64,000 nt of DNA from Adineta steineri (taxonomy: Eukaryota > Rotifera > Eurotatoria > Adinetida > Adinetidae). Location: the NCBI GenBank assembly GCA_905250115.1, contig CAJNOI010000057.1, positions 104,492 through 168,491 on the forward strand, read 5' to 3'. The translations under genes were made by a program, and so were the position numbers. Within the stretch, counting starts at the first letter, position 1; each line of letters starts with the position of its first letter. Below the pieces are notes generated by a model, which was given only the letters and a program-made list of their open reading frames with translations, was not told the DNA's origin and did no database searches. Below, one piece after another: positions 1 to 10,438 of this stretch.

Positions 1-48
1 AAGAAAAAATTTATAAAATAATTTTCTTTGTTTTTCAAAAAAACTAAC

Positions 49-1385
49 CTTGCTAAATCGATATTTGCCAATATGTGGTTCATTTGGATCACTACGCATT
101 TTATTTGATGTTAAACGTGATGAAGTAGAAGTTGATGTTGCTGAAGTTGATGCTACTATGCTATTCGTATTACTGTTGTTGTTATTATTATTATTTTGAT
201 GTTGATCGCTATTTGCTGGTTTCTAAAAATATTGAAAGGTGTCATATGTTAGACACGAGCATTATTGGTACAATTAGCATGTCTGACTGAAATCAAAAAG
301 AATCATTCATGTTCGTCGGAGTTTAGCTTATTTTCATATGCGTTCCTCTTTTTTTTCTTCTCGCATTTTTTTCTTCTTCTGTTGTCTCTTTTTTTTCTTT
401 TTCTTTTTCTTCTTCTACACTATTGCGTCGCCATCATCATCATCATCCGTCGACATTTTTCGATGTAATAGTAGAACACATAAAGGAATAGAACGCGAGA
501 AAAAAAGAATGTGTTTCCTGATATTTGACGTTTTTCGCGTGTATCAACAAGAGACGAACGAAGGAACAATACAATTTTTGTTTCTTTCTTTTTCTTTTGT
601 CAACTATGAATAATAGGTTTGATGAATACATATGTATACTCAAAGACGCATCACCATTTAGAGAGTAGGTGGTGTTGTTACTCGTTTCTTTCGTTTCTTC
701 CCTCCTCCTCCCGCACACGTTCTTTCTATTACAATTTATTTCTTCTCTTATGTTCTGTTAAACTATATATATATATGAATGGTGGTGCACTCAAACGACC
801 AGACTAGGTGACAAAAATAAGGAATAAACCCTGTTTTACTTGTAAATTTAAATGGCATTATAGTTATTCAAGTGTTCGAACTAATCAAATAGAAGAAACA
901 GTTGGTTGTAAATGTTATTGTTTGTATCTTTTTAATATTTAAGTGGAAGACGATTATTAATGAAGTGAAAGAATTAAAGGAGAGAAAAATGCGAACGACG
1001 CGTGGTCGTCGTGTATAGTCACAAAATTTTCGACATGTGCTGTACATAGTTTACATAAATAAAAGAAGAAAGAAGAAGAAGAAGAAGAAGAGAATAAAAA
1101 TGGCTACTGTGTTTCCAAGATGTTATATGATGTAGAAAGAGAAAAATAAATTAGCTAATAATATTATCATCGGCAAAAAGCGTTAATGAACTAACTCATT
1201 CAATCAAATTCAAAGTGACATATTCTATAAAATATCTAATCAAGCAAATTTTATTTATTAACTAAAATCAATAAAATAAATAAACTTACTGCTTCAGAGG
1301 TACTGTTATCTCTCATTGTTGTTGATGTTGAAGATTGATTGGGTTTGGCACTATTCGTCTTAGGATATTGGTTAGGTGTTGACAT
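49..1385 (-). CDS. MARK: MARK/Par-1 family Ser/Thr kinase, N-terminal exons (partial)
   Basis: Two 5' exons of a gene that continues past the left edge. Exon 1 is 1290-1385 (32 codons, starting MSTPNQYPK, donor GTAAGT). Exon 2 is 49-222 (58 codons, donor GTTAGT), and the junction is phase 0. Exon 2 opens with an Asn run, then a Ser/Thr-rich stretch, and ends in DPNEPHIGKYRFSK. This matches the stretch just before the kinase glycine loop in MARK/Par-1 kinases (PHIGNYRLLKTIGKG type). Known of the family: these AMPK-related kinases phosphorylate microtubule-associated proteins and control cell polarity. The catalytic, UBA and KA1 domains lie outside the window, so activity cannot be judged. The 1,067-bp intron (223-1289) is long for this locus and holds pyrimidine runs near 340-420 and a GAA tract at about 1067-1091. 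Assignment rests on the short pre-kinase motif plus position. Confidence 0.7.
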
Positions 1386-2055
1386 ATTCTTATCCAATGT
1401 CAAATGTCCTTGGTACAATAATTTCTACTATTACTAAAGCTTTTGTTCTTTCTTTTTGTTATATAGAGTGTCGATTGATATATGAACTGTTCACCAAGTC
1501 ATGGATATTCTAATATAACTGGGATTTATATGTTTAATCAATATATAGTTATCCCATTTGAGATAAAATCTCATAATCTAAAAAAGAGAGAGAGACAAAT
1601 AATTTAAATATCACATGTATTAATTTGACAAAATAGAAGATTAATATATATTGTTATTATCTTTTCAATGACATGAGACAATGAATAAATAAAAAGAAAA
1701 AATATAGATCTACATTTACAATATTCTCTGTATATATTTTTTTCTTCTTCTTCTTCTCTTTCTTCTTTTCATCATCATCTTGTTCGTCAACGATCAATGT
1801 ACTACATACTACATGCTTATTGTACAGGTATCGGCCATATTGAGTAGATGAATCTGCACCTCTCGAATGACATACAAATAGGTATTTAGAAAATAATATA
1901 AATAAACATAAAAAGAAAAGAAATTGAAAAAGATTTTTATTAATTTATTAAAAGAAACAAAATCATTTGATAAAAATTAATTTCAATCAAATATAGAATT
2001 AATAAAATAACGCGATAGATGACACTAGTCGATGTATTTTCTATTAAATAAAGAT
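1386..2055. other. Intergenic / probable 5' flank of the MARK gene
   Basis: No convincing coding exon. AT-rich sequence with short purine and pyrimidine tracts (a CTT-rich run at about 1740-1770). It probably holds the 5' UTR and promoter of the kinase gene, but no clear promoter motif is visible. Confidence 0.4.
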
Positions 2056-2312
2056 CTATATAGAAGAAAAATATAGGTTTTTTCTTTTTATTCTTAAATA
2101 AATATACTTTGCTGATGTTGTTATATCAGTAAATAATCGATCGTATGTATCGGAAAATGTTGTATCAATATCAAAAAAATCTAGCGATGAATCTTCTTTT
2201 AAATTATATGGTTGAATTATAGTTATTAATCGATCACTATTTGATTGAGTACGTGATCGTTTTATTTTTTGATTAGTTCGAGATGTATAATGACGAGATC
2301 GTTTATTACAAG
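2056..2312 (-). CDS. Possible alternative terminal exon of the His-rich gene
   Basis: An open frame follows a good acceptor (TTTTCTAG just above 2312) and reads CNKRSRHYTSRTNQ..., ending in a stop at 2056-2058. If the upstream exon (2565-3215) used an internal donor at about 2636 (ATAT|GTAAAT), the frames would join as LPIS-CNKRS. The implied intron of about 320 nt would be long for this locus. The alternative is that the upstream exon simply ends at its own stop at 2565 and this stretch is non-coding. A transcript would decide. Confidence 0.25.
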
Positions 2313-2564
2313 CTAGAAAATAAACAAGAATTGATAAATAAAGGAAAAAATTTTTACTGTTGATTATAAGCGATAAAAGCAAAAAATAATAATTTAAAAA
2401 TAACTCGTGTCCTTGAGACTTCCGTTGAGACTTATGGGAATTTACCGTATAGCAAGACTATATCCGTGTGTTTTACAATGAAATACTTGAAGTAAAATGA
2501 CTGTTTCCTTCCTTCAAAAGATATTCAACGTTAACAAAATATAAAGTCACTTTGTTCTGCACTC

Positions 2565-3699
2565 TTAGTCCTTTTTTGAAAAAGTAATAATCATACATTT
2601 TTTTAATTTCTTCTCGTTTGATGAACATTTACATATTGGCAGATTGAATGTTGTTAAAAATTCTTCAGTTAAAATATTTGAATCTGTACGTGTAGGAGGT
2701 AATTCTAAAGATTTCGATACATCGATTGGCATTTGTAAACTCCATTGTGTAGCAACATCATTTTTATTTAAATTTAATGAATTAAGAGATAGAAAACTAT
2801 GTATATAATTATTTTGAAGTATTTGTAATGTATGAACTTGTTGTGGTAATAATTGAAGATTTAAATTGGAATCATTTTTATTGATATAAATAAATTTATC
2901 AAGAATAATATAAGAAGATAGAGGTATTGATGATGACGATCGAATTTTTTTGATTGATTGTTGATATTGATCTTGTGAATATGTTTTTATTGCTGATTGA
3001 TGGTGTCGAGAATAATGATAGATTTGTCTAGGTCGTATATTTGATTTACATGTCGATGTTGTATAAAGCATTGCATTCGAACTATATGAAGGATAACTTG
3101 ATAGATTCTTATGATATTGTAATTGACGTAGAATTTGATGTTCGCGTTGTTTACGTTTCATATCATATAGATCATGTTGAAATTCTTCAACTAAATTTCG
3201 ATGATGATGTTTGATCTAAATAATTGATTTATACATACATAAATATAGATATCTGTTTAATTACATGATGATGATGATCCGATGATAATGAATGCCGTCT
3301 ATTTTGTATTGAAGATCGATGATAATGATAAAAAGAATTATTTGGTTGAGTAGAACTTTTTAAAGTATGATTTGTACTTTTAGAATGAAGCATTGTTAGA
3401 TAATGATCTTTATTATCAACATCATATTGTATATATTTAGCTAGAGTATGTAATGCTGTCATAATATCCTTCATATCTTTAGATGAGATATTTAAATATG
3501 TATCTGATAGAGTACGATTTGAAAGTGTTGTATATTGACTACTATTATCTTGTTGAGAATTGAAAATAATTGGTTGAGTATCATTTGCTTGATTTTGATT
3601 TACATGTTGATTACGTTTTAATTGAGATTTTATTAGTGAACTTGAGGGAAGTCCAGCAGTAATTAAAGATGGATTTGAATCTGATAAGATTTTATTCAT
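2565..3699 (-). CDS. Hypothetical His/Ser/Asn-rich protein, 2 exons
   Basis: Not recognised. Exon 1 is 3265-3699 (145 codons from MNKILSDSNPS) and exon 2 is 2565-3215 (216 codons plus stop). The 49-nt intron has GTAATT and ATTTAG ends and joins in phase 0, giving 361 aa. There is no signal peptide or membrane segment. The junction region is histidine-rich: a run of four His before the splice site and three His shortly after. The rest is low-complexity Ser/Asn/Gln with some hydrophobic helices (LPQQVHTLQILQNNYIHSFL). The motif DMKDIMTALHTLAKYIQ near residue 80 could form a short helix. No catalytic motif was seen. Exon 2 might instead splice to 2056-2312. Coding status rests on the phase-consistent intron and long frames. 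Confidence 0.5.
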
Positions 3700-4667
3700 T
3701 CGATTAATGACTTTTCTTTTTGTTATGTCCGAAAATAAAGAATTAGAAGAAAAAAGAAGAAGAATGAAAGCGCAAAATGATTAGATTTAATAATTGTTTA
3801 TAAGAATTGACAACAGGTATTGAACGCGCGTGGATTTAGATAACAAAAACGGAATTTAAAGTGTTTATAAACAATAAAATAAGTGTTTTTTTATTTTGCA
3901 TATTTTATATTGTATACAAATTTGATAAAGATATTTTCTCACTATATGTTAAATTATATTGTTCTATTAGAAGAATAACAGAATTTAATAAAATATCATT
4001 GTTTTACACTTCTCAACAGCTATATAGTACTGTATACTTTACTATCTATTGGTCGCGTGCCAGTGCTGTGAATAGATTGATAATCGTTGTAATATTATTA
4101 ACAAGTTACATTCGGACGATATCTATTTAATGATGAACTACTTCGAAATAAGTGTCATTCTTTAAAGAAATTATTCTTTATATTATACTTTGATGGATTT
4201 ATATTGTTTATTAAAACAATAAGTGATAACAAATCATATCATAAAGTTGTCTTTCTTCATATTTTTTATCAGTATGTGCAATGTTTTCTGTTTCATATAG
4301 AAACACATAGATATTCTATTCATTTAATATGGATGAGTTTACCAATGCTATGAATTATTCTTTAATATTGGAACAGAAAGAATAATTCATTCTATTGATA
4401 AAGTAAACTTTTTCTCTACTTTTATTCTTCTATGTTTCTGTTGAGTATCCTTCTTTCTTGTCTAACATAAAGAAACTCTACTTGTTCAGACATTATAATG
4501 TAACGGTGAAGATCTTTTCTACAATTCAAATCTTTTCAATATATATTGTTTACCTTCCCGATGAATGCTACTGCTCGTATTGTGTTCTCAACAAGAACAG
4601 AGTTTCAATAGACACATTTTCTTTTTCATCAGTTTTATTTTAGTTTCAAAAAAAATACAAAAAGAAG
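3700..4667. other. Intergenic, with one hairpin
   Basis: No supported gene; the small open frames have no family resemblance. A stem-loop lies at about 4335-4405. Its core arms are 4350-4363 and 4377-4390 (TGAATTATTCTT paired with AAGAATAATTCA), and flanking AGTTTAC/GTAAACT extends the pairing. It may regulate or terminate nearby transcripts, but nothing proves this. Confidence 0.4.
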
Positions 4668-6719
4668 TTATAATTTTTTTTTAATGTTTTCGAGATTTCT
4701 TTTATATGTTTGAAGATTAGGATGATTTGTTGGTAATGATTGTTGTCCAATTTGCTCAGCACGCTCATAAAATGAATGCGCTTTTGAATAGTTGCCCATA
4801 TTATCATATACTAAACCGATGTTGTTGTAGGAAGCACCCAAATCAGGATGATCAGAAGGAAGTGATTGTTGTCGAATTGCAAGGGCTTTTTCATGAGATG
4901 AAAGTGCTTTTGGATAATCACCCATGCTGTCATACACATTACCGATGTTGTAATAGGAAGAGCCCAAATCAGGATGATTGGAAGGAAGTGATTGTTGTCG
5001 GATTGCTAGGGCTTTTTCATAATTAGAAAGTGCTTTTGGATAATCACTCATCCTCTCATACACTGAACCGATGTTGTTATAAGAACTACCCAAATCAGGA
5101 TGATTAGAAGGAAGTGATTGTTGTCGAATTGCAAGGGCTTTTTCATGTGATGAAAGTGCTTTTGGGTAATCACTCATCCTCTCATACACATTACCGATGT
5201 TGTAATAGGAAGAGCCCAAATCAGGATGATTAGAAGGAAGTGATTGTTGTCGAATTGCAAGGGCTTTTTCATGAGATGAAAGTGCTTCTTGATATTCTCC
5301 TTGATTATATTTGATCCAACCTAGTTCATAATAAATCGGTGCCTTATCACTCTCATTTATTGTTTGATTAAGTAAAACTTGATAAATTTCTTGAGCTTTG
5401 GTAAATTGACCCATTTTAATCAGTAATAATCCCAATCTGTACCATCCTTTCGAATCTGAAAAGGTCTCCTGCCGGATACGGTCAGTAAGAGCTCGAAGAT
5501 CTTGATCGTTGTCATTAGTCAATGTTAAATTCACTTGATAGCAATGATTATTTCCATCCATTGGTTGAATATCTCCAATTCGAAAAACGGTATGCATAGA
5601 GAAGAGAACTTCATCTTCTACATGAAAATAACTAACATCACTAACAGAAGCAAATGGAGTAGTTAAATGAGTAGGATTAATAGACATAACAAATAGAATT
5701 CCAACAAGATCAGGATTTGTAGAAGCTTGTTGGGCGAAATTAAGAGAAACATCACGGTTTTTACTAGTTGATAGGAAGTTATTAAATGATAGAAGTCCAC
5801 CTTTAGTTTGCGTCATTTCGGTGAAATCTTCTTTTGAAAGACCTTGTCCACGATAAACAGTAAATGTTTTACCTAATTGATGGCTATCACATTGTTCCGA
5901 ATGTAGTCGTTGAATATCACAATGTAGATCATTAATAAAGAAACCCATTCGAATAATGATATCTGCATCCATTAATCTTAATGCTTGATTGAGCATACGA
6001 TATAAAAATGCATCCCATGTGTACCACCATATAGGTATGTTTCTTTTGTATGTTGTTTGTAGTTGATTAACATTTTTTAATTCGTGTTTGTCATCATTAT
6101 ATACTTCACGACAATAAGTAATAAATTCTTTGAAATGTTTATCTTCGAAGTTGATGGTTAATAAGATCTCTTTCAAGATCTGAGTATACATAAAGGTTGG
6201 ATCTAATTGATCCAACTTCTTGTTTGATGACACAAAACTGATTGATGTGGCATTTTGCTCACATTGATGAGCAGCTTGCTTGAGAGCTTCACAGATTGAT
6301 TTTATGTCTGTGAAGACTCCTTTTATTTTGGACCATTCTTTAGCCCATTGCTTATGCCATTCTCGGTTGCTACAAAAAATAAAAATGGTGTCTACTTGAG
6401 ACATGTCATGCACATGAGGCACAATATGTTTTCCAAGTGAACCAGAAACAATCATGCATACTTTGTTGTTATTAATCGTTTGAATAAATTCAAGACACTG
6501 GTCGCTATCTTTAAACGTGTTTACGTTGTTAACTACACATTTTAATTGTTTAATTGTATTACTACAATCAGCATTATTTTCATTAATATTGTTGTCTAAC
6601 CAAATCAGGAGGACATTTTGTATTCTTTGCATGTTCATACGTCGAGTTTCAGTTGTACGCGTGGAGACCCCAGATGATGGGTGAATTTTTTTTGTGGCAA
6701 TTGGTTTGCTAGATGCCAT
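4668..6719 (-). CDS. NAD:arginine ADP-ribosyltransferase with C-terminal TPR repeats
   Basis: 683 aa, single exon. Residues 30-165 form an N-terminal domain of unknown function (VLLIWLDNN..., TIFIFCSNREWH) that I recall as common in rotifer ART-TPR proteins. Residues 220-400 are an R-S-E class ART domain: Arg290 in VYRGQ, the STS motif at 317-319, and the E-x-E motif at 368-370 (VEDEVLF), where the second Glu is catalytic in this family. Residues 424-683 hold about six TPRs of 42 aa with the signature SLPSNHPDLGSSYYNIG, kinesin-light-chain-like. Known of the family: transfer of ADP-ribose from NAD to arginine; TPRs bind partner proteins. No signal peptide or TM segment, so probably cytosolic. 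The TPR DNA is a near-identical 126-bp tandem repeat (about 4740-5290), which suggests recent duplication. The lack of introns contrasts with its neighbours. The partner protein is unknown. Confidence 0.9.
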   Translation of the reverse strand: MASSKPIATKKIHPSSGVSTRTTETRRMNMQRIQNVLLIWLDNNINENNADCSNTIKQLKCVVNNVNTFKDSDQCLEFIQTINNNKVCMIVSGSLGKHIVPHVHDMSQVDTIFIFCSNREWHKQWAKEWSKIKGVFTDIKSICEALKQAAHQCEQNATSISFVSSNKKLDQLDPTFMYTQILKEILLTINFEDKHFKEFITYCREVYNDDKHELKNVNQLQTTYKRNIPIWWYTWDAFLYRMLNQALRLMDADIIIRMGFFINDLHCDIQRLHSEQCDSHQLGKTFTVYRGQGLSKEDFTEMTQTKGGLLSFNNFLSTSKNRDVSLNFAQQASTNPDLVGILFVMSINPTHLTTPFASVSDVSYFHVEDEVLFSMHTVFRIGDIQPMDGNNHCYQVNLTLTNDNDQDLRALTDRIRQETFSDSKGWYRLGLLLIKMGQFTKAQEIYQVLLNQTINESDKAPIYYELGWIKYNQGEYQEALSSHEKALAIRQQSLPSNHPDLGSSYYNIGNVYERMSDYPKALSSHEKALAIRQQSLPSNHPDLGSSYNNIGSVYERMSDYPKALSNYEKALAIRQQSLPSNHPDLGSSYYNIGNVYDSMGDYPKALSSHEKALAIRQQSLPSDHPDLGASYNNIGLVYDNMGNYSKAHSFYERAEQIGQQSLPTNHPNLQTYKRNLENIKKKL

Positions 6720-7420
6720 CGACTGTGATTATTTGTAATATGAATGTGTTGTATTTGAGTAGCTTGAAAAAGTTTGTGAATGAAAGAATTATAAAAGTTG
6801 CTCATTTTATTGCGTCTCTATCTCTTATCTAGATTTGTTTTTCTATTCTCAGTGATAAGCAGAGAACGAAAAAGAAATGGTTACGTATTTTTGCCATTGT
6901 TAGTCGCTAAAAGAATCCGCGAAAAAAGATATTTGCGACTTATTTAATGAAGATAAATAGAATCCCTAAAGAGTTTTTTTCGTTCTGCTCTCATTTCTGA
7001 TGTTGTTGAAAATTCAAAAGTTGAAAATTGTTTTATTGTTGCATATATTATAGTTCGTAAAAATTAATAAGATAACGCTATTCAGATATAAAACACTTAT
7101 ACTATTTTATTTCAGTAGTCAAATATAGTCTATGGTCTGTTTTACTGCAAACTGAATTTGAACAAAAAAAATGACTCCTTTCTATGGAACTTGCGAGTTA
7201 TGCGGGTATTCACAAAACGAATCGCTTCGCCCATGGTAACGACATAACAATCTTCAGTTATTCAACACTGCACTCATCATCATGTTCATCCACCTGCTAT
7301 GCATGATCTTCCTCGCAACTGGAATACCATTCCACGTCTCACATGCTACTAACAACTTTACTAAAACACTTCTCAGTATCTATATTATCATGTACATAGT
7401 ATATAGTCTCCATTTTTATA

Positions 7421-7517
7421 GGGTGAATGTGGATGAATGGATGGGGTGTTGGCGTGAGTAACAATCTGTTCCTTCTGAACATCTGCAGTCGCATCTACGC
7501 ACATCCGTCCACACCCT
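7421..7517. repeat. Telomere-like G/C-strand hairpin
   Basis: The G-rich half (GGGTGAATGTGGATGAATGG and following bases) is followed about 55 bp later by the C-rich complement (ACATCCGTCCACACCCT). The 6-nt TGTGGG-like rhythm matches the other loci in this window. Confidence 0.6.
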
Positions 7518-8730
7518 CAATGTTCATTTACATATTATTTTTTCCATACTAATCTTATGTTTGAAATGATTAAATAAACTATAATGCAAGTATCTAATTG
7601 ACCATTCCCACTTACTTGTCACTGGATAATGATCAGATGTAAACTTTTGTAAAGGTTTACATCTTCTTAATTATGTCAGAATCTTCTGTGAAGGACATTC
7701 ACATATTTGTTTTTACTTGTCAGTTTTACAAATAATTGTTGTTTTTAGAGAAAGCTTTAACGATTACCTATATATGAATGAGAAAAATCTACTGAAAGCA
7801 TTTCATTGTCATCCAATTTTGAAAATAAAAAGTTGAAGTTATTCAACAAGACTTCCTGTTTTTACGAATTGAAATATAATACTTCTATCTATTTTGAAGA
7901 AATCAATAAAATATAGAAAACAAGTTGAACGTATATTTTTCGAATTCTATGTTGAGTCGAAAGTCATTTTTCAATAATCAATATGTTTATGTTATCTTTT
8001 AGAAGTAGTTTATATTCAACTAAAATTTATTTCTGAAAACGATCACGTATTATCTTATGAAACATTTCCATAAAGAACCAAACTGTTTATAATTTGTGAA
8101 ATCTGTAAAATATACTTTTAGATTTTGAATAGCAATAGTAAAAATTAAATGTACTTGTATAAACATAGATCTTCTTTGTACGTAATACCTGTATTCATGT
8201 TTAATACTAAACGAAAAAAAATATAATGTGTAAATGAACAACTTAACTATATAAAATTATTACATGCAACCAACTTTTTCTGTTCAGGTTAAAGCAATAA
8301 AGAGAGTGCAATTTATGTACGAACGACCATTCTTTTCACTATATGTGATAGTAGAATTGAAATACGTTTTTTTTATCAAATTATTAATATAATCACACAT
8401 GAAATTGAATATCAGTGTATGTTTTTTATTTTTGCAATATCTTCTATCTGCGCATTGTATAAAGCATATTTGTATTTTATCATGAGATTATATTTATGAT
8501 GAGCTTGAAGCTAGCGATGCTTACGAACAAAAAACATATGATGATCAGTAGTTTTGAATGGTTTAAATTAATTATTAAAATAAATCACGGCTGAGTTTTA
8601 GAAAACAAATTAAAATTTACGTTACAAAACATAAGACAATGGGATTAATTCATAGTGTATATTCATACGTTGTTCTTTCGTTGAAAAAGCATCGATTTAT
8701 TCACTTGGATACATCTGAAATTCTAGGATT

Positions 8731-8784
8731 AGGATGTGGGTGTATCAGATATATTCGAGTTACTTACATCCATCCACATCCTCA
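8731..8784. repeat. Telomere-like G/C-strand hairpin
   Basis: AGGATGTGGGTGT is followed by ACATCCATCCACATCCT, an imperfect inverted pair with a spacer of about 25 bp. Confidence 0.6.
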
Positions 8785-9065
8785 AGATAGATCTTTTTAA
8801 AATCGGTAAACGAATGGTATCAGCTCGATTTTAATATTTTCATTTTGCGTTTAACCGGAGAATTTTCTGACATTTCGTTACTGAGATAATCGTAACACAA
8901 AATGATGCCTATCGTGGAAAGAAAGCAAGAAAACTCGCAAAGGACTACATAAATACTTTGCTTCGCATCACATTTAAAAATACTTTGAATATTTTCTTTA
9001 CAAGTCGGGCAAATGAGTTCATTTTTTTAATCAATGATAGAAACATATTCACACTTTATATCTAT

Positions 9066-9161
9066 AAAGACATGTCTAGAAAGAGCATTTTTTAAGTATC
9101 ACTTTTTCATAGGTGGAAAAAAACAACATACTTAAAAAAGTGCCTCTCTAAGCATGTCTTT
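9066..9161. repeat. 33-nt inverted repeat (hairpin)
   Basis: Arm 9066-9098 (AAAGACATGTCTAGAAAG...) pairs imperfectly with 9129-9161 (...CTCTAAGCATGTCTTT). It could be a small foldback remnant. No open frame. Confidence 0.55.
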
Positions 9162-9456
9162 TTGGAAATGAAGTTTGAACGTTCTTCTACTATTGAAAAA
9201 AAAATTAGCGCGTTTGCTCAAACCATATAAAGAGATATACAAATTTTTTTGTTTAATGGCTTTTAAAACATTCTGTATATTACTATAATATTCAACTATT
9301 TTGCTATATAATTGTGTTAATGAATAATCGAGAGGAAGAGAAAGGCGGAAAGAAACTCTCAGAAAAAGAAATGAATATTACTTTGATTAGCATACTATAG
9401 AGACATATTCACAAGTTTTCTTTATAATTTATTTATTCAATTGAATTTCATATTAG

Positions 9457-10407
9457 ATGAAGATTCTTTACAATAAAATAATACAAAAAATTTTTATTAT
9501 CATTTGTGGATTATTTATTAGTTATTATTTAATATATTTTCAACTAAAAAGAAATATAATTAATATATCATCGAATATTCATATTGTTGATTTATATGCA
9601 ACAACTCCAACTAAATTTCAATGTATGAAAACAAAGAAATTGCTCAATAATATAAGTACGACAATATGTTTACACGAAACAAAAAGAGATAAATATGTTA
9701 GTGGTGCATATGGTGATTCGATTTCTATTTGGGAAGAAAAACAAGTTACACGTATACTTCAACTTCTTATTCGTCATCCACATCTTCATTTAATTGATAT
9801 TGGTGCAAATATTGGTACATATACAATGTACGCAGCTAGTCTTGGTCGATTTGTTTTAGCTATTGATTGTTTTGCTCCGAATATTATTCGTCTTCGTCGA
9901 TCTATACAACTAATGAATCTTTTTAATCAAGTTGTTCTTATTCAAAATGCAATTTTTAATCATTCCGGTCAATCTTTACGATTATCTATTGATACGAGAA
10001 ATATCGGAGGGCAAAGAATACATCTATTAAATAATTATTCTTACAAATATAATTTATCTACAAAAAATCCATATATTGTTAAAGCTATAACATTTAATGA
10101 AGTTCTTCCAATATTAAATGCATATGGTATTCGTAGTGCATTAATGAAAATTGATATTGAAGGAAGTGAACATTTTGTTATGGAAAAAGGCAATCAAGTA
10201 TTTGATACTTTAGATATTCCATTTGTTCAAATGGAATGGACAATAGTAAAACAATATATTAATCGTGTTAAATTAATTCTAGATTTTTTTAATAAACGTA
10301 ATTATGATCCAATGACTGATTTATGTCAAATATTAAATCAAAATGAATATAGTCAATGGCCAGATGATATATATTGGTTAAAAAGAAATACTCCCAATTT
10401 TTGTTAA
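9457..10407 (+). CDS. FkbM-family SAM-dependent methyltransferase, type II membrane protein
   Basis: 316 aa in one exon. Residues 9-27 are a hydrophobic anchor (IIQKIFIIICGLFISYYLIY) after a short basic end, implying a type II Golgi/ER topology. The FkbM fold follows: motif I at about 112-122 (LIDIGANIGTYT) binds the methyl donor, an acidic residue sits at 137 (AIDCF), and the family-typical MKIDIEGSEHFVME lies at 230-243. The tail has PDDIYWLKR. Known of the family: O-methylation, often of sugars or small molecules; bdelloids carry many copies. The substrate cannot be read from the sequence. The stop is only 31 bp from the stop of the convergent permease gene, so the 3' ends probably overlap in transcription. 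The start at 9457 places the first Met directly before the anchor. Confidence 0.85.
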   Translation: MKILYNKIIQKIFIIICGLFISYYLIYFQLKRNIINISSNIHIVDLYATTPTKFQCMKTKKLLNNISTTICLHETKRDKYVSGAYGDSISIWEEKQVTRILQLLIRHPHLHLIDIGANIGTYTMYAASLGRFVLAIDCFAPNIIRLRRSIQLMNLFNQVVLIQNAIFNHSGQSLRLSIDTRNIGGQRIHLLNNYSYKYNLSTKNPYIVKAITFNEVLPILNAYGIRSALMKIDIEGSEHFVMEKGNQVFDTLDIPFVQMEWTIVKQYINRVKLILDFFNKRNYDPMTDLCQILNQNEYSQWPDDIYWLKRNTPNFC

Positions 10408-10438
10408 TCTATGATACAATTTACAAAAAAAAATTCTG

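Larger units (their letters stand above)
6720..9456. other. Intergenic, 2.7 kb, three hairpins
   Basis: No supported gene on either strand. It contains two telomere-like G-rich/C-rich hairpins (7421-7517 and 8731-8784) and one 33-nt-arm inverted repeat (9066-9098 with 9129-9161). Open frames here are short, AT-biased and lack any domain. Confidence 0.5.

Noticed and set aside
265-807. Several open frames on both strands near the left end
   Set aside because: They lie in the MARK intron, are driven by pyrimidine and A-rich tracts (Phe/Lys/Ser runs), and overlap on opposite strands.
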